Shown: positions 46,101-58,300 of the stretch, one piece after another
Position numbering within the stretch: position 1 is the first letter of the stretch
Layout: the number at the start of each line of letters is the position of its first letter
Origin: Combretum micranthum
Taxonomy: Eukaryota > Streptophyta > Magnoliopsida > Myrtales > Combretaceae
Assembly (NCBI GenBank): GCA_024138025.1
Contig: JAMXBD010000634.1
Coordinates: 1-64,000, forward strand
Direction: 5' to 3'
DNA: 64,000 bases
The notes under the pieces: generated by a model
The model's database searches: none
What the model saw: the letters and a program-made list of their open reading frames with translations, nothing else
Told to the model about the DNA's origin: nothing
Position numbers and translations under genes: made by a program

Positions 46101-46585
46101 TTTTTTTTTCCTGTAAAATAGGACTTTTTTCTCTTCTTCATTTTCTGACCAATAAATAATGTTTCGTACAAGAGTTGTTACACCAACTGCTAGTCCTATA
46201 TTTACTCTATTTTTGACACATAAGCTTAATTGCAAATTATTCTTATATAGAACATAATAAGCCATCCTAACACATGACAAACATAATTGATACAGAACAG
46301 CAATTACAACACATGCATAAACACACTGTTCACACTATTGTTACTGAATATAGATTATGCTTATTATCACATCTTTGTCATCTCTCTTTAAACATAATAA
46401 ACGTTTTCTCACTCGTCAATAAATACGGAAAATAATTATAATTGAATTGTTCCTGCCCCTTTATTTTGCAGGAGCATCGATTATATGTGGAGGTTTTGGC
46501 CGCTTTATGTGAGGATCGGATAATTTGGAGGGCCGATGGTGTCCCACTTATTCAGAGCAGGGAAAATCCAAGTGAGTATAGCTAG
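40127..46585 (+). CDS. PUR3: Phosphoribosylglycinamide formyltransferase (GART), 5 exons, two frame breaks
   Basis: Transfers a formyl group from 10-formyltetrahydrofolate to GAR, the third step of purine synthesis, in plant plastids/mitochondria. Coding exons: 40127-40501, 41181-41291, 42032-42208, 42335-42458, 46472-46585, all with GT/AG borders. The first ~85 residues are Ser/Lys-rich and acid-poor, like a transit peptide. Then come SGGGSNFRSIHEA (phosphate loop), DFILLAGFLKLIPAEL, ILNIHPSLLPAFGGKG (catalytic Asn and His), and IHFVDEHYDTGRILAQ (catalytic Asp). The end is RENPSEYS before TAG 46585. Exon lengths sum to 901. One base is missing near 40406 (before SGGG) and one near 41287 (end of exon 2); restoring phase gives about 300 residues, close to the usual plant length. 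The breaks may be assembly errors or a dying copy. No competing identity. Confidence 0.9.
42459..43466 (+). other. PUR3 intron 4, first part
   Basis: The donor is CAGGAG/GTATTT. About 1 kb of non-coding DNA with no repeat or gene recognised. The small frames here lack coding character. Confidence 0.6.
43467..44915 (-). mobile_element. Small LTR element with 470-bp interior in PUR3 intron 4
   Basis: On the minus strand: LTR (44915-44432, starting TGTTATATTCAAAGGG and ending CCTATAACA), a 471-bp interior, then a second LTR (43960-43467, starting TGTTATGCTCAAAAGG). A good polypurine tract, CCAAAAGGGGGTGTAA (43961-43976), abuts the second LTR. The interior tail reads CTRGHMQFPKGGVML, like the C-terminal end of a retroelement polyprotein. 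The interior is too short for gag-pol, so it is a deleted or TRIM/LARD-like non-autonomous element. No clear tRNA-complementary site was found at the other end. Confidence 0.65.
44924..46399 (-). repeat. Three further LTR copies in tandem (LTR ladder)
   Basis: LTR units at 44924-45419, 45428-45939 and about 45948-46399 repeat the ~490-bp LTR of 43467-43960 and 44432-44915. All carry GATTGAT(T/A)ATGAATAAG, GAGAGAACC, AAATAATGTTTTGTA, ACACATAAGCTTAA, TTATCACATCTTTG and AACATAACA. Successive units are separated by the same 8 bases, TTCCAAAT / TTCCAACT. Divergence between units is visible everywhere, so the array is old. The last unit ends about 70 bases before the PUR3 exon 5 acceptor. Confidence 0.75.
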
Positions 46586-47780
46586 CAGAAGAAAATATTG
46601 ATGGATTGGCGTGGCCTCCTTGAATCCGAGTCCGAGAGGATTAATATAGTTTAAGCCAGAAGGTTTAATTATATGGGATTGAATTCTTTCTATCATCTAA
46701 CCTGCCCTCATTTTTGGTTTGTATTTACAAGAAGAGTCGGGAAACCAACACATTTTCCATAAAAACTAGTGTGGAGGATTTTGATTGTAACAAAATTTTC
46801 TCCATTTTAAAATTATTTTAAAATTTTTTTACTGCACTTTTTTTGGTAATGTCAGTATAATTTTTTACAGCACTTTGTACTGCATATTTCTTGTAATGGG
46901 ATGTTGATCTGAATCAACTGCAGATCTGTTTGAATATTAGTTTTAGTATCATTTTGGTTTTGTTTTCAAATTAAACTGATACATACTAAATTGATATAAA
47001 TATGATACCGATAAAAAATCGATTGTTTTACTCATAAACTGATCAAACCAAACTGATATTGAACCGATTTCAATAAATTAACAGTATAGATCCGATAGCT
47101 GCTAGACTTTAGGGATACTTCACTCTTTTTGCTTTTGGCATGTAAACAAGAATCAACCCTGAATTTTCTGTTTGATGAGTAAAGATACATTGCAAAATTC
47201 CAACTACTGGGATGACTCATGGCAATGTTTGTGGCATCGTTTTATGCTGCGTTCCTTGTATAAAAGATCTATGCAAATCTATACAACTATATATATGTAT
47301 GTATATTTCCTATGTGCTTTGCATGAGCACATCTTGGATGCAAAATATTTTTACGGGCTACAATGAGCAGTAATTTTCCGAATTCAAGCTCTGCTGGAGA
47401 TTGCAGAGGCTGAAGGACTTGGCTTTTAAGGGGGGACATGGTGCAGGACCAACTGCAGTTCTCGGTGTTTTTCTCACAATCTTAAAAACAATATTTTTTT
47501 TTGGACATTTACTATCTAATTTTTAATCGTCAAACGTGGTCATAGTATTTGAATGGGTCCCCCAAAGCACCTGTAAAGGGGATTGACAGTAGATGTAGAT
47601 CCTCTCCATTTAAGTTTCCCCTATTTATTCCATTTATCTTTTTGATTTTGCTGTGTCATGACTAATGAAACAATGGTCAAGGTCTTTTTTTTTTATATTT
47701 TATTTTATTTTTTCAGTCGATGGTCAAGATTAAATCTCCTTTCTTTAAACGCTTAATAAACACTTATATTTACAATTAAT
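46586..47780. other. PUR3 downstream region
   Basis: Probable 3' untranslated sequence without an unambiguous AATAAA, then AT-rich DNA. 46915-47095 is a second copy of the ~180-bp GATAC-rich repeat. A T-rich TTTTATATTTTATTTTATTTT segment lies near 47690. No second gene seen. Confidence 0.5.
46915..47095 (+). repeat. Dispersed ~180-bp GATAC-rich repeat, copy 2
   Basis: Same orientation as copy 1 at 39165-39310 and sharing TCTGTTTGAATA, TTTTGGTTTTGTTTTCAAAT, GATACCGATAAAAAATCGAT and CTCATAAACTGATCAAA. The two copies bracket the PUR3 gene. Confidence 0.55.
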
Positions 47781-48280
47781 CTCCATCATATAATCTATAT
47801 AGTTATTATATAAAATTTATATTGTTAGAATATGTATCAATTTATGTGTTATATATATATGTAACATATATAGATATTTATTATACATTTAATATGATTT
47901 AATGCTTCATATACGATGTATATTGTATAACATTTATATATAACATCATTTTATGCAACAGATAAGCTATGCCATATGACACAACACACACAAACAAATG
48001 TAATCGTTTTTCTATATGCTATCATAACCTAATTGATTATATAAATATAACCAATTTATTTATACATTATATAATTTATGTTTCGTACGTATTCTATATG
48101 CTATATTTGTTTATTGTATAATCTAATTATATACACGTTATAGATAATTTATATAGTATGCTGTGCATATATAAAATCTATATGTATACATACACGTATA
48201 TAATATTTATGTAGCAATGAAATATGCCAAATAATATATATATGTATAAATATATGTATTACTATATTATAAGCCAATAG
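47781..48280. repeat. AT-rich degenerate TA block
   Basis: The same word family as 15291-16132: TATATGTAACATATATAG, a GACACAACACACACAAACAAATG segment near 47978, and CTATATGCTAT words. Non-coding. Confidence 0.5.
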
Positions 48281-48289
48281 TACTGTTTG

Positions 48290-48445
48290 ACTCCCAAAAA
48301 ATCTATCTTATTGTTTTATCATTACTTTCATATTCTCTCTCATCCTATTCTAAAACTTCTCCTTCCCAGGTTTAATAAAGCAGCAATTAAGCCATAAAAA
48401 AAAAAAAAAAGTTACCAACTTTTCCACATCTCCAATCTCCAACTA

Positions 48446-48484
<39 letters not shown>

Positions 48485-48560
48485 TGTTCCCCCTTCTTAT
48501 CCCTTAGAATTTCTTCTGCATTTTAGATTGCAACCACATCATTATATCAGGTAAAACTCT
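48290..48560 (+). other. Leader-like segment with CT and TA runs
   Basis: A 14-base A run (48397-48410), a CT run (about 48449-48468) and a TA run (to about 48485) precede ATCATTATATCAG/GTAAAACT, which looks like an untranslated exon with a splice donor at 48550. No downstream exon with a credible protein was found. A seven-codon frame near 49230 (MKQEGIL) is all that follows. It may be the start of a gene lost downstream, a non-coding RNA, or chance. Confidence 0.25.
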
Positions 48561-49430
48561 TGTAGCACTCATTTTTCTATTTCTCTCTCTTTTTTTTTCC
48601 TAATTTATTTTCTTTCCATTTTATTTTTACTTTTCAATCTCTTTTTCCACCTTTATTTTTTTTTGCGACTACATGAACTTTTAAACAAAAATAGAATATC
48701 TTCAATGACTTAAGTTCATGTATCATATTTGATTTTTTATTTTTATTTTTAAAGTAAATTGTTAATATTTGATTTGTCATTACTAATTTTACATTGTAGT
48801 ATTACAGTATTCTACAACTTAAATAATTAAACATCAACATTCATTTGCATTTTTTTTTAAATAATCCATTTGCAATTTTCCATTAATTGAAAATGATGGG
48901 ACTGGTAGGAATTTAAGCTTTTCAATCCATCTTCCCATTTCATATGTAAAAAATGTATTTGTTTTAATTCTATTTTTTTTTTTGTTTTTACAAACTTTGT
49001 TAATATCATATTGTATCTTTTAATGTTATGATATAAATGTTATTGATGGTTTTTTAGTTATACCATTATCTATGACTAAGAAGGAATTTAAGAAATAATA
49101 AAAAGGGACCAATTATTTTACTATCAAAATCCAATATTTCATTTTTCATTTTAATTATTTAATTACTCTTTTCATTGTGTTTTTTGTATGGGCATTAATC
49201 CTTTGTGGAAGGTGTAGGGAAAGAGGATAATGAAGCAAGAAGGGATTCTATAAACATTGAAGACGGGTCATAAACTTGGCTATGTATATGTTTTTTTTTT
49301 TTTGGTTAATTAGTGTGTACATGGATAATTGTGCTCGCAAATAATTGCGACTCATGATTTTGCCTACTTTACACATAGTCATACTATCTATACATTATTT
49401 TTATTTTATTCTACAATTCTATTTGCCAAT
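48561..49430. other. Gene-free AT-rich interval
   Basis: Low-complexity T-rich non-coding DNA. No gene, RNA or named repeat recognised. Confidence 0.5.
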
Positions 49431-49462
49431 AAATAGACTATTCTACAATAATCTACTTTATC

Positions 49463-49493
<31 letters not shown>

Positions 49494-50760
49494 AGATATC
49501 ATGTTACACTAAAAATTTATTACGCATTAGATTTACTTTTGCACATGCAATAATGTGGGTGTGCAAATATAATTGTTTTATCCATATGTTATTATAATGA
49601 ATATTTCATCATATATAGTGTGCAAAATATATTTATGTTACTTATCTGCTAGCGTATGACACACCCGCGGTTAAAAAATACATGTGTGGAAAAAAAAAAG
49701 GCAGAAACAGTTATAAAAAAAAGTAGAAAGTGGGAATGGTTTTTAATCCAGAGAGGAAAAGAAAGAAAAAGTGAGGAGAAAGGAGGAGTAACCGTCATCT
49801 ATAATCGTCATAAGATAAGAATAAAAAAAATAAGATAAGGTTGGTATTTTTTGACCCTAATGATTAATGATTGGTTTAATAGTAATAGATAACATCTTGC
49901 ATATGTATAGCGTTATTAATTATTTATAGAACATACATATAAATTATATTTAGCAAATGAATTAATGCTGTGTGTATATATAAATATAATCAGTTACCTA
50001 TATGCTATATATGACCACTGTTTTATATGCGTGTATATAATAAATAATATATATGTTAAGTATATAATTAATATGTCAATATATATTTGTATAATTAGCT
50101 GCATATATATATATATATATATAATCCATATTGTTTATGACATATAATAAATATGTATATATAAATGTAATTGTTATATATATTATCTATAATTCATATG
50201 TTATATTCTATATGCTACATCAATATATTGCATATATAACATATAGATTATATTTAGCAAATGAACTGATGTTGTGTGTGTGTGGATGAATTTATGTCTT
50301 GTATGTATTTTATACGTTATACATTTATTGCATATAATCTACATAATGTATTATCTATAATTTATATGTTAAAATATTTATTTATATAATATGTTGTGTG
50401 TGTATATATAATCTAAATCGTGTATTACGCGCGTACACATATATAACATCATTTTATGTGACAAACAATATAACACATATTTTATATTCTACGTGCTATA
50501 TGAATTTATCATATATAATCTACAAAATATATATTTTATTTATATAAATTGACATGTTAATATATATTTATATATCATGTTGAATATATCTATAGAATAT
50601 GTTATATATATAATCTATGTGTTATAACAAACACATAAACTACATTTTGATACATAATATATAATTTATTTACCAAATATAATCTATATTTCATATGCGT
50701 TATATGTATATTTTATATACAAAAAGTTTCGTTATATTTAATATGTAATTTATATACATT
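49431..50760. repeat. AT-rich degenerate TA blocks and a dispersed-repeat segment
   Basis: (TA)n near 49465-49486 and 50104-50122, with long imperfect TATATAATCTATATGTTATA-like DNA between. The phrase TTTAGCAAATGAA(T/C)TGATG(C/T)TGTGTG occurs twice (about 49950 and 50253), so the block contains an internal ~300-bp repeat. 49645-49895 is the partner of 18114-18325. No gene. Confidence 0.5.
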
Positions 50761-52215
50761 ATCATTTTTAAATTCCTTTTGGAGAGGGGATAGAGGGCAA
50801 AAAAAATGAAACCACGTTACAAGTGGTTTTAACAATTCCCTTTGTAATATGTCAATTTGACATAATTGATTAGTGGAGGTGTTTATTGTGTTTAATACGT
50901 TGAGGTTAAGATAAGAATAGTGGATTTTAATATGAACACTGGAAAATTGTGAATCCTTAAGATTTGTATCAAGAAGCATAATATAAGCGAGGCAAAATTT
51001 ATAGCTTACAAGAAGGTAAATTCTTTCACTTTTGTATGCTGTTTTCTTAGAGGGATAAAAATATTATTCCTCAAATCAAAACCAATTTAACATCCATGTC
51101 AAATATATTTTAAATAAAGACAAAGCTTCTCCATCAAATATGCCTAAAAAATATTTGCTATCATTCTACTAGTGATGAAGCAACGATTGCTTGCCTTTAT
51201 TGAGGAGTGAATGACACCGGTATTCACTCATGTGAATGGATTGACAGAAACTTGCTTTTAAAAAAATCAACAATAAAACATTTATAGGCAGGAAAAATAA
51301 AGAAAACCACAAGTACTTTCACGATATCTAATTTGCTATTAGTGGGTGAAAATTAATGGAGTTGTATGGCTTTCATTATCATTGCATCTCATCCATAACA
51401 ACTAATTGAGCAACTCAAAGCCTAATATTAGGTATTGGAAGAGGATAATTTATCCCACTTCAGACAACTAATATGTTATAAATGCTATAGAGTAAAAAAA
51501 TATTAGTCAAATATGTATACAACAAAAATTATCCGAGGTAAATGTTTGTTTGAATGTTAATTGATCACAACACTTCTTCTTCCTTTTTTTTTTTCTTTTT
51601 TTAATCGCATTTCTCAATCCAGCTCTTTAAATGCTTTCTACCTTTCCCGTCTCTATCTCTCCTAAAACTTTTACTCTTTCTAGAAAAATCATTGATAGAA
51701 CTTGTTTCTAAAGGTAATGAATTCTTCAAGGTTTCTATCTATTGAAATTTGCTTTTTAGAATTGCAAATGGAGACACGCTAGACCTTTATTGATTATGTT
51801 AGAATTTTGATTTCAATTTTAATAACCAATCTTAGTATGAATTTCTATTAGAAGAGGAGAAAAAAATTAAAAAAAAAAAGAGAAGAGAAAAAAAAGTTTA
51901 TATATATAGTAAGATAAACAAAAATTACCTTGAAGATGTTAGCCATGGTTGATAAATGTTCTATTGTTGCCATAATTTTCCATTAATTAAACAAATTCAA
52001 TAAACAAAAACCATATTTTAAAGGTAGAAAAATAACAAGAACAAATCAGTTGTGGCTTACTCATCAACAAATTTTTTCTAAAAGCATTATATAAGCTACA
52101 GTAATAAAGTTTTTGTCTTGTTTTAAAGGATTAATGTTGTTAAAAAAAAGAAAAGACAAAGGAGGTGAATAGGTTTGAGGGTTTAAAGAGAGGAGATTTA
52201 ATCTTAATCGTTGTT
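50761..52215. other. Gene-free interval upstream of the Reina-like element
   Basis: AT-rich DNA with purine-rich tracts at about 51855-51895 and 52145-52165. I see no gene, RNA or named repeat. Confidence 0.5.
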
Positions 52216-52692
52216 TGTCTATTGGGGTCCAACTACAAAAAGCCCACGAACTAGACCATTGCATTGTTTTTTCAAACCTAGTTGCCTTCCAAAACTCACT
52301 ATGCCTCTTTTGTCTCAATAAGGTACTTACCTTCTGTACCCTAACTCTCCTTGTCAATCTCTAGCCTTTAGTGTGGATGCTTCTCAAACAATGTGATTGA
52401 TTGTGTTTCAAGTATCGAGTTTGCATATTTGAGTTTGCTAACTCCTAGTCTATAAGAGACACTAGATATGAATGGCCAAAGATGGTTTTCCTTTTCTTAC
52501 TCTTTCTTTTATATCCATATCTTAGTTGGATCTATTATTGTAGCTACATGTTGTTATTATGATTACATTTACAAGCATTTTTGTTGTGTCAACTACTTTT
52601 AGCTACAAAATTCAATAGGATACTAATTAGTATAATCTTGTAACCATTTGTGTTTTCTATGAATCCTTTGTTCTCATGATTTGGTTGTAACA
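52216..52692 (-). repeat. 3' LTR of the Reina-like gypsy
   Basis: A 477-bp LTR, plus-strand TGTCTATTGG to TTGTAACA. It matches 61687-62077 through landmarks AAAGCCCACGAAC, CCTAGTTGCCTTC, GTGTGGATGCT, CCAAAGATGGTTTTCC, GATTACATTTACAAG and TCAACTACTTTTAG. On its right, the inverse polypurine tract CATGGAGGGGATACATT (52693-52709) marks the inner edge. The outer flank is TTGTT. Confidence 0.8.
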
Positions 52693-55353
52693 AATGTATC
52701 CCCTCCATGAAAAACAACCTTGTTCCTAAGGTTGTAAAGTTGGCAAAAATCCTCATGATCTTCCCAAGTGGCATCCTCTACGGATAACTTTAACCATTGA
52801 ACAAGCAATTGTTTCACCTCTTGTCCTTGTCAAAAATAATCTTCGATCCTGTAATAGAGAGTGGCTATAGGATAGGATGATTCCCCACTACCATCAATGG
52901 TAGATCCAAACCAAGAATAAAGACTTCTTAAGCTTTCTTAAGTGTTGAAATGTGAAACACATTATGGATCTTAGATGAAGTTGATAGATCTAACTCGTAA
53001 GCCACTATACCCATTGATTAATTATCCAAAAGGACCATAATAACTTTTTAAAACCTTGTGATATCCTTGAGATAGAGATATCTATTTATAGGGTTGTAAC
53101 TTATCAAAAACCAGATCTCTGATTTCAAAGTTGATGTTTGACCTATGATTGTCAACTAACATCTTCATATGATGTTAAGCTTCCAAAAGATTATCTTGTA
53201 GCTGCTTAAGTAAAACATCCCTCTCCTTGAAATAAGAATCCACAACATTAATCTTCATACTTCCCATAATAAAAGAAGCAATAGCGGGTACATCTCTTAC
53301 ATGCACTAATTGAAAGAGGGAAAATTGAGCACTACCATGGTATGAGGTACTATATGAATACTTAGCCCATGGAAAAAATTGGACCCATTTAGTTGAATAT
53401 TCCAATATGAAACATCTTAGTTATTACTAGGTAGTATGATTTAGTACTTCTATCTATTTACCTGATTGAGGATGATGCTGAACCATACTTCAAAGTAGTG
53501 CCACTCAATCTAAATAGTTCCTTCCAAAAGTTACAAGTGAATATATAGTGTCTTTACTCGACACAATTGTTCTAGGAAAGCTATACAACTTAATACAATA
53601 TCAGAAAATAGTTCAACCATTTGTTCACTAGAATGTGTTAATAAAGGCCTCATATGACAGTATTTTGTTAGTTAATCCACTATCACTAGTAAAATAATAA
53701 ACTCTTGAGATTTTGAAAGTGATGTAATAAAATCCATTGCTATATCTTCTAAAATTCGCCTAGGGATAGGCAATAGATGAAGTAATCTAATTAGAGACTT
53801 TATGAGATATTTGACTTGTTGGCATATTAACATCACCCTTTATTCCTTCGTAAAAGAAACAATCAGTAAGTCACTTATAAGTTTTCATCACACTAAATTG
53901 ACCTAAACTTGTGCATAACGAAATTCCTTCAATAAGAATGGGATAAGTGGTGATTGAGACACCAAAAACAAATAAGACCCAAAATATATTAACCCATTCT
54001 TAAGTTGAAGTGGCCATTTTTCTTGTAATCCCATGTTTATGTTAAACATAATATTTCCATTTGTTGCAATAGTCAAATATTCATTCTTTAAATTGTCCAT
54101 AAAAGGAAAAGATGGGGAAGATATCCCATAAAAACAACTTTGTTCACTCTTCCACCTAGATAAGGCATCAACAATCGTATTTTCTATCCTTAATTTATAT
54201 TTAATAGTGTAATCATATCCAAGCAACTTGGACAAACATTTTTCCTATTTGAGAGTTTGAAGGACTTGATTTAAAATCTCTTTTAAGCTTCGATGATCAA
54301 CTTTAATAAGAAAATGACACCTCAACAAATATCAACACCATTTCTTGACTACCTTTGCTCTAGCATGCAGTTTTCGAACATATGCTATGGCTTTCCTCAA
54401 ATGTTTTGGTAGTTTCTTTCTATAACAAGCAATCAGTCTATTTAATTGTAATAAAATAACACTAATTCCAACACTCGATGCATCCGTCTCCACCACAAAT
54501 TATTGTGTAAAATCAAACAATCGCAAAATAGGTGCTGAACATAAAGCACCCTTTAACCTTTGAAAAGCTTTTGTAGCTTTAGTAGACCATTGAAAACTAT
54601 CATTCAATAACAAATCAGTTAATGTTCTTGCTATTGATGCATAACCTTCAATGAATCATTTGTAATATCTAGAAAATCCCAAAAAAGCATGCAAATCCTT
54701 TAGTGATGTTGGCCGTGACTAATTTTGTACCGTTTGAACATTAGATGGAATTGGTTAAACCCCATTTGCGTTCATAATGGCTTAAATACTTAATCTGAGA
54801 TTGGATAAAATTGCATTTAGACTCTTTCAAATAAAATTCATTTTCTAACAAAACTTCCAAAACCATTGCAAGATGTTGAGAATTTTCTTCCTAAGTCTTT
54901 CTATAGACTAAGATGTCATCAAAAAACACTATAACAAACTTCCTAAAAAATGCTTTGAATATACTATTTATGATAGCTTGAGATGTAACAAGCGCATTAC
55001 ATAATCCATAAGGAATCATAAGAAATTCATAATAGCCTTCATGAGTTCTAAAAGTAGTCTTTTTAATGTCCTGATCGTGCATCCTGATATGATGATATCC
55101 AGATTGCAAATCCAATTTTGAAAACAGTTGAGGTCCATGCAATTTATCTTATAGCTCATCATAGTCGGTATTGGAAACTCATCTTTGATAGTAACATTGT
55201 TAAGAGCCTAATAAGCTATGCAAAATCTTAATGTTCCATGCTTCTTCTTGATTAAAAGGACTGGAGAAGACAAAAATGGGATAGTACTATCATGAATAAT
55301 TCCTTGAGCTAACATATCCTTCACTTGGTTTATAATTCCATTCTTTTGAAAGT
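52693..55353 (-). pseudogene. Reina-like gypsy RT, RNase H, integrase and C-terminal tail
   Basis: Minus strand from 55353: [22 protein letters not shown], then [18 protein letters not shown] and [13 protein letters not shown] (54891-55142, catalytic FDD intact). RNase H with KLLGYDYTIKYKLRIENTIV, DALSRW (54150-54235). Integrase core AMDFITSLSKSQEF (about 53700-53760), then WAKYSYSTSYHGSA and RDVLLKQLQDNL (53175-53405). The tail, LLVQWL...EDATWEDHEDFCQLY (about 52750-52840), is chromodomain-like. Many stops. The frame is interrupted on the 5' side by the large LTR at 55359. Confidence 0.85.
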
Positions 55354-55358
55354 GAGTA

Positions 55359-58300
55359 TGTTACATCCCAAAGGGTATCCTAAATGTGACAGTCCGCAAT
55401 ACTCAATATTAAAGCTTAAGTATGACATACTTAGTCATCCCAAAAGCCTCGATATCGGGTGTAAGGCGTAGATTCACTGTCATAAAAGACTAAACTTTTA
55501 AACGAGCCATCCAAGAAGATATACAAATAGCAATTAAGAATAGAATTCATAACAGTTCAACTTAATCAAAATACATCGTGCCTTACAAATATTAAAGGGG
55601 CAATACCCCCATCAAAACAACTTAGTCCATCAGAGTTTGTGTCTGTAAAATAAATGCGTTGAAGTTTTACTTAGAAGTCTACGTCGACATCTAGATCTTG
55701 ACTTCTATCCAAAGCTCCTGATTCAAAGGTAATACTGGATAAAGTAGCCCATGGGCTTCAGCCAAACGTATGTATGCTACAAAAGATATCTAAGGGGTTA
55801 TAAGCTTATATGCTTAGTGAGAATCATTTCCACAATCAAGTACTCACAATCAAATATCAAACAAGTTATTTAAGACAAACATATGAAATGCAACAAGTAC
55901 GTAAGCAAATAATACACATGACTTACTGAAAAATAATGTGTTGAATGGATTTACCCTTTCATTCGGGGTTAGGTGTTCCAGGCCATGAAGACCGTATTTC
56001 GCAAATAAGATTTTTGTAGTTCATTGAAGCCACTACTAGCCACTAAAATGTAGTTTATTTAGGTGTCTACTCACCGTTAAATTAATTCATGCGATCATTC
56101 GCTGTTATGTAGAGTTTCGGGCTTTACGGATTTCACTACTATGCTCTTGTCCCATAAAGTGTATAGTAATGAATGCAATATGACTCACTATGTGATATGC
56201 ATGAATTAATTTAATTAAGCACTCATGACATAATATTAGATATTTTAAGGGTGATCATAGAATTTGCAGACATATTATTCATATACTAAATCAAACATTG
56301 ATTATAGACAATTCCTGCCTCGATATTTTTAACATAAATTCACCCATATATGTAAAGCACATGCACTTTCCCATTTTATCTTTTCCTAATTCTAGTACCA
56401 TTATTCTATAAGCAAAAACGTAAGTATAAGAATGTAGGAAATAAACTCACTCGGCCATTGTGCGGACAAACTTTAGTGTAGTAGTCTTCGGAGTACGAGG
56501 ACTTGGTCTCCATGTCACCTAAACAAAAGAAATACCCAAAATGAGTATTTTATGGAAGTTTTACTTAGACTTGCTAATTCTATTTCACTAAGTTCGTCAA
56601 AAATCGTGTAGAGTGAAATTCCAAATTAAATCGACCATAATTTGCTCATTTTAACTTGGAATTTTGTATATTATATGTCGTTTTCCACCTACACGAAAAG
56701 ATCTGTCCATTTCTAATGTTAATTTCGTCATAAAAAGTCATTTGTGTCCAAAAATAGTATGGTACAAAACAATCACGAATTTTCCCAGCCCTCAAAATAC
56801 AATTTTTCAAACTTTTCTTTGTCTAAAAATGCTTAAATAGACATAGAGATATTTATATGGTTGAAAAATCCTTTGAATATATAGATATGGACTTATATTG
56901 CATGCATAATTTTAGTGGTGTTATCTCAATGATGATTTTTTATAAAACAACTTGTCTAAGGGTTGGAAAGATTGATATTTTAAAAGTCTTCTTTAAGTTA
57001 TTAGGATGAAAGCTTAAAAATTCTTGCATTATCATGAGTGAATGCTTTCTTATTATAATATTATTACTAACTTTTCAAAAGATAAATTAGTTTTAAAAAA
57101 CTTAGTCTTTTTAGGATATCTCTTTTTAGGATATCTACCAATTCTATTTCTATTGATTCAAAAATTGAAGTTTCAAAATTTTTCTTAAGTTATTGGTGGT
57201 ATCTAAGATTTTAAGTTGTGTTACATTATATATTCTCTTCATATTTATATTTTCCTTCTTCTTAGCAAACAAGTTTATTATTTAAAAAACTTACTTTCTT
57301 AAGTTGTTGGCAAATTTTATTTCTCTAAGTTGGTTTATAAACTAGTGAGTTGATTTTTACCTTGATTTTGAAAACTTGTTTAGTTCTTCGCTTTTATTAT
57401 GAAGTTGGTAAAATCTTATAAATAAGTTTTAAGAAAAATTTGCATAACAAAAAAATATCAACATTAAGGTTTTAATAAATTTCATGTTACTATTTTGAAA
57501 AGAGAACGTTTATCTACTTAGTTAAATCCTTGAGGAAATTTTCATCACTAATTCTTTAAAAATTCATGATAACCTTGTCTAATTTCTTGAAAAGAATTTA
57601 TTTTTTAAAAAAATTCTAAGCCTCTTTGATGGAAAAATCATTGCTGTGTGACAAAAATTATTTTAGAAAGAGTTTAGCGATATCTTCTTTATTAAAGAAA
57701 GAGTCCTTTTTATTTTTGTTAAGACAACAACTTGACCATGCATGAATATGATTATATAGTCATGAAAAAGTTAAGAATAACACATAATAAGATAGAAAGA
57801 AATATAAGAAGCAAATGAGCATAATAGTAAGGTTAAGTATTGGGAGCCTTAGTTTCATCAAGGCTTCTCGGAATTAAGAATAGACTAGTTTCAAAAAGGA
57901 AAAAAAAAAAAGAAAGAAAGAAAAGGAAAATCATAATAATAAGAGCAATAATAAAATGTTAGGTTAGTGAATATTTAGGCTCTATGAAATATAGATATAC
58001 ATATATATAATGCCTATATATAGAGTTAGATTAGAGCAACAATAATAATATAACAATATAGCAATATAATAACATAACAACATAAAAAAATTTTTGTGCA
58101 TGAACAAGAACAAAACATGAATATAATGTTGCTTCCATAAGACTATAGGTTTAGGAAACATACACAATAGTCATGTTAAGTTACATGACATGAAAAATAT
58201 TTATAGAAGTTTCTTTACCTAAAGTATATTGTTGGTTGAATAAGAAGAGAGGGACTTATAGTGATATGTGGAAGGTAATTTTATGGAGAGAAAAGAGAGT

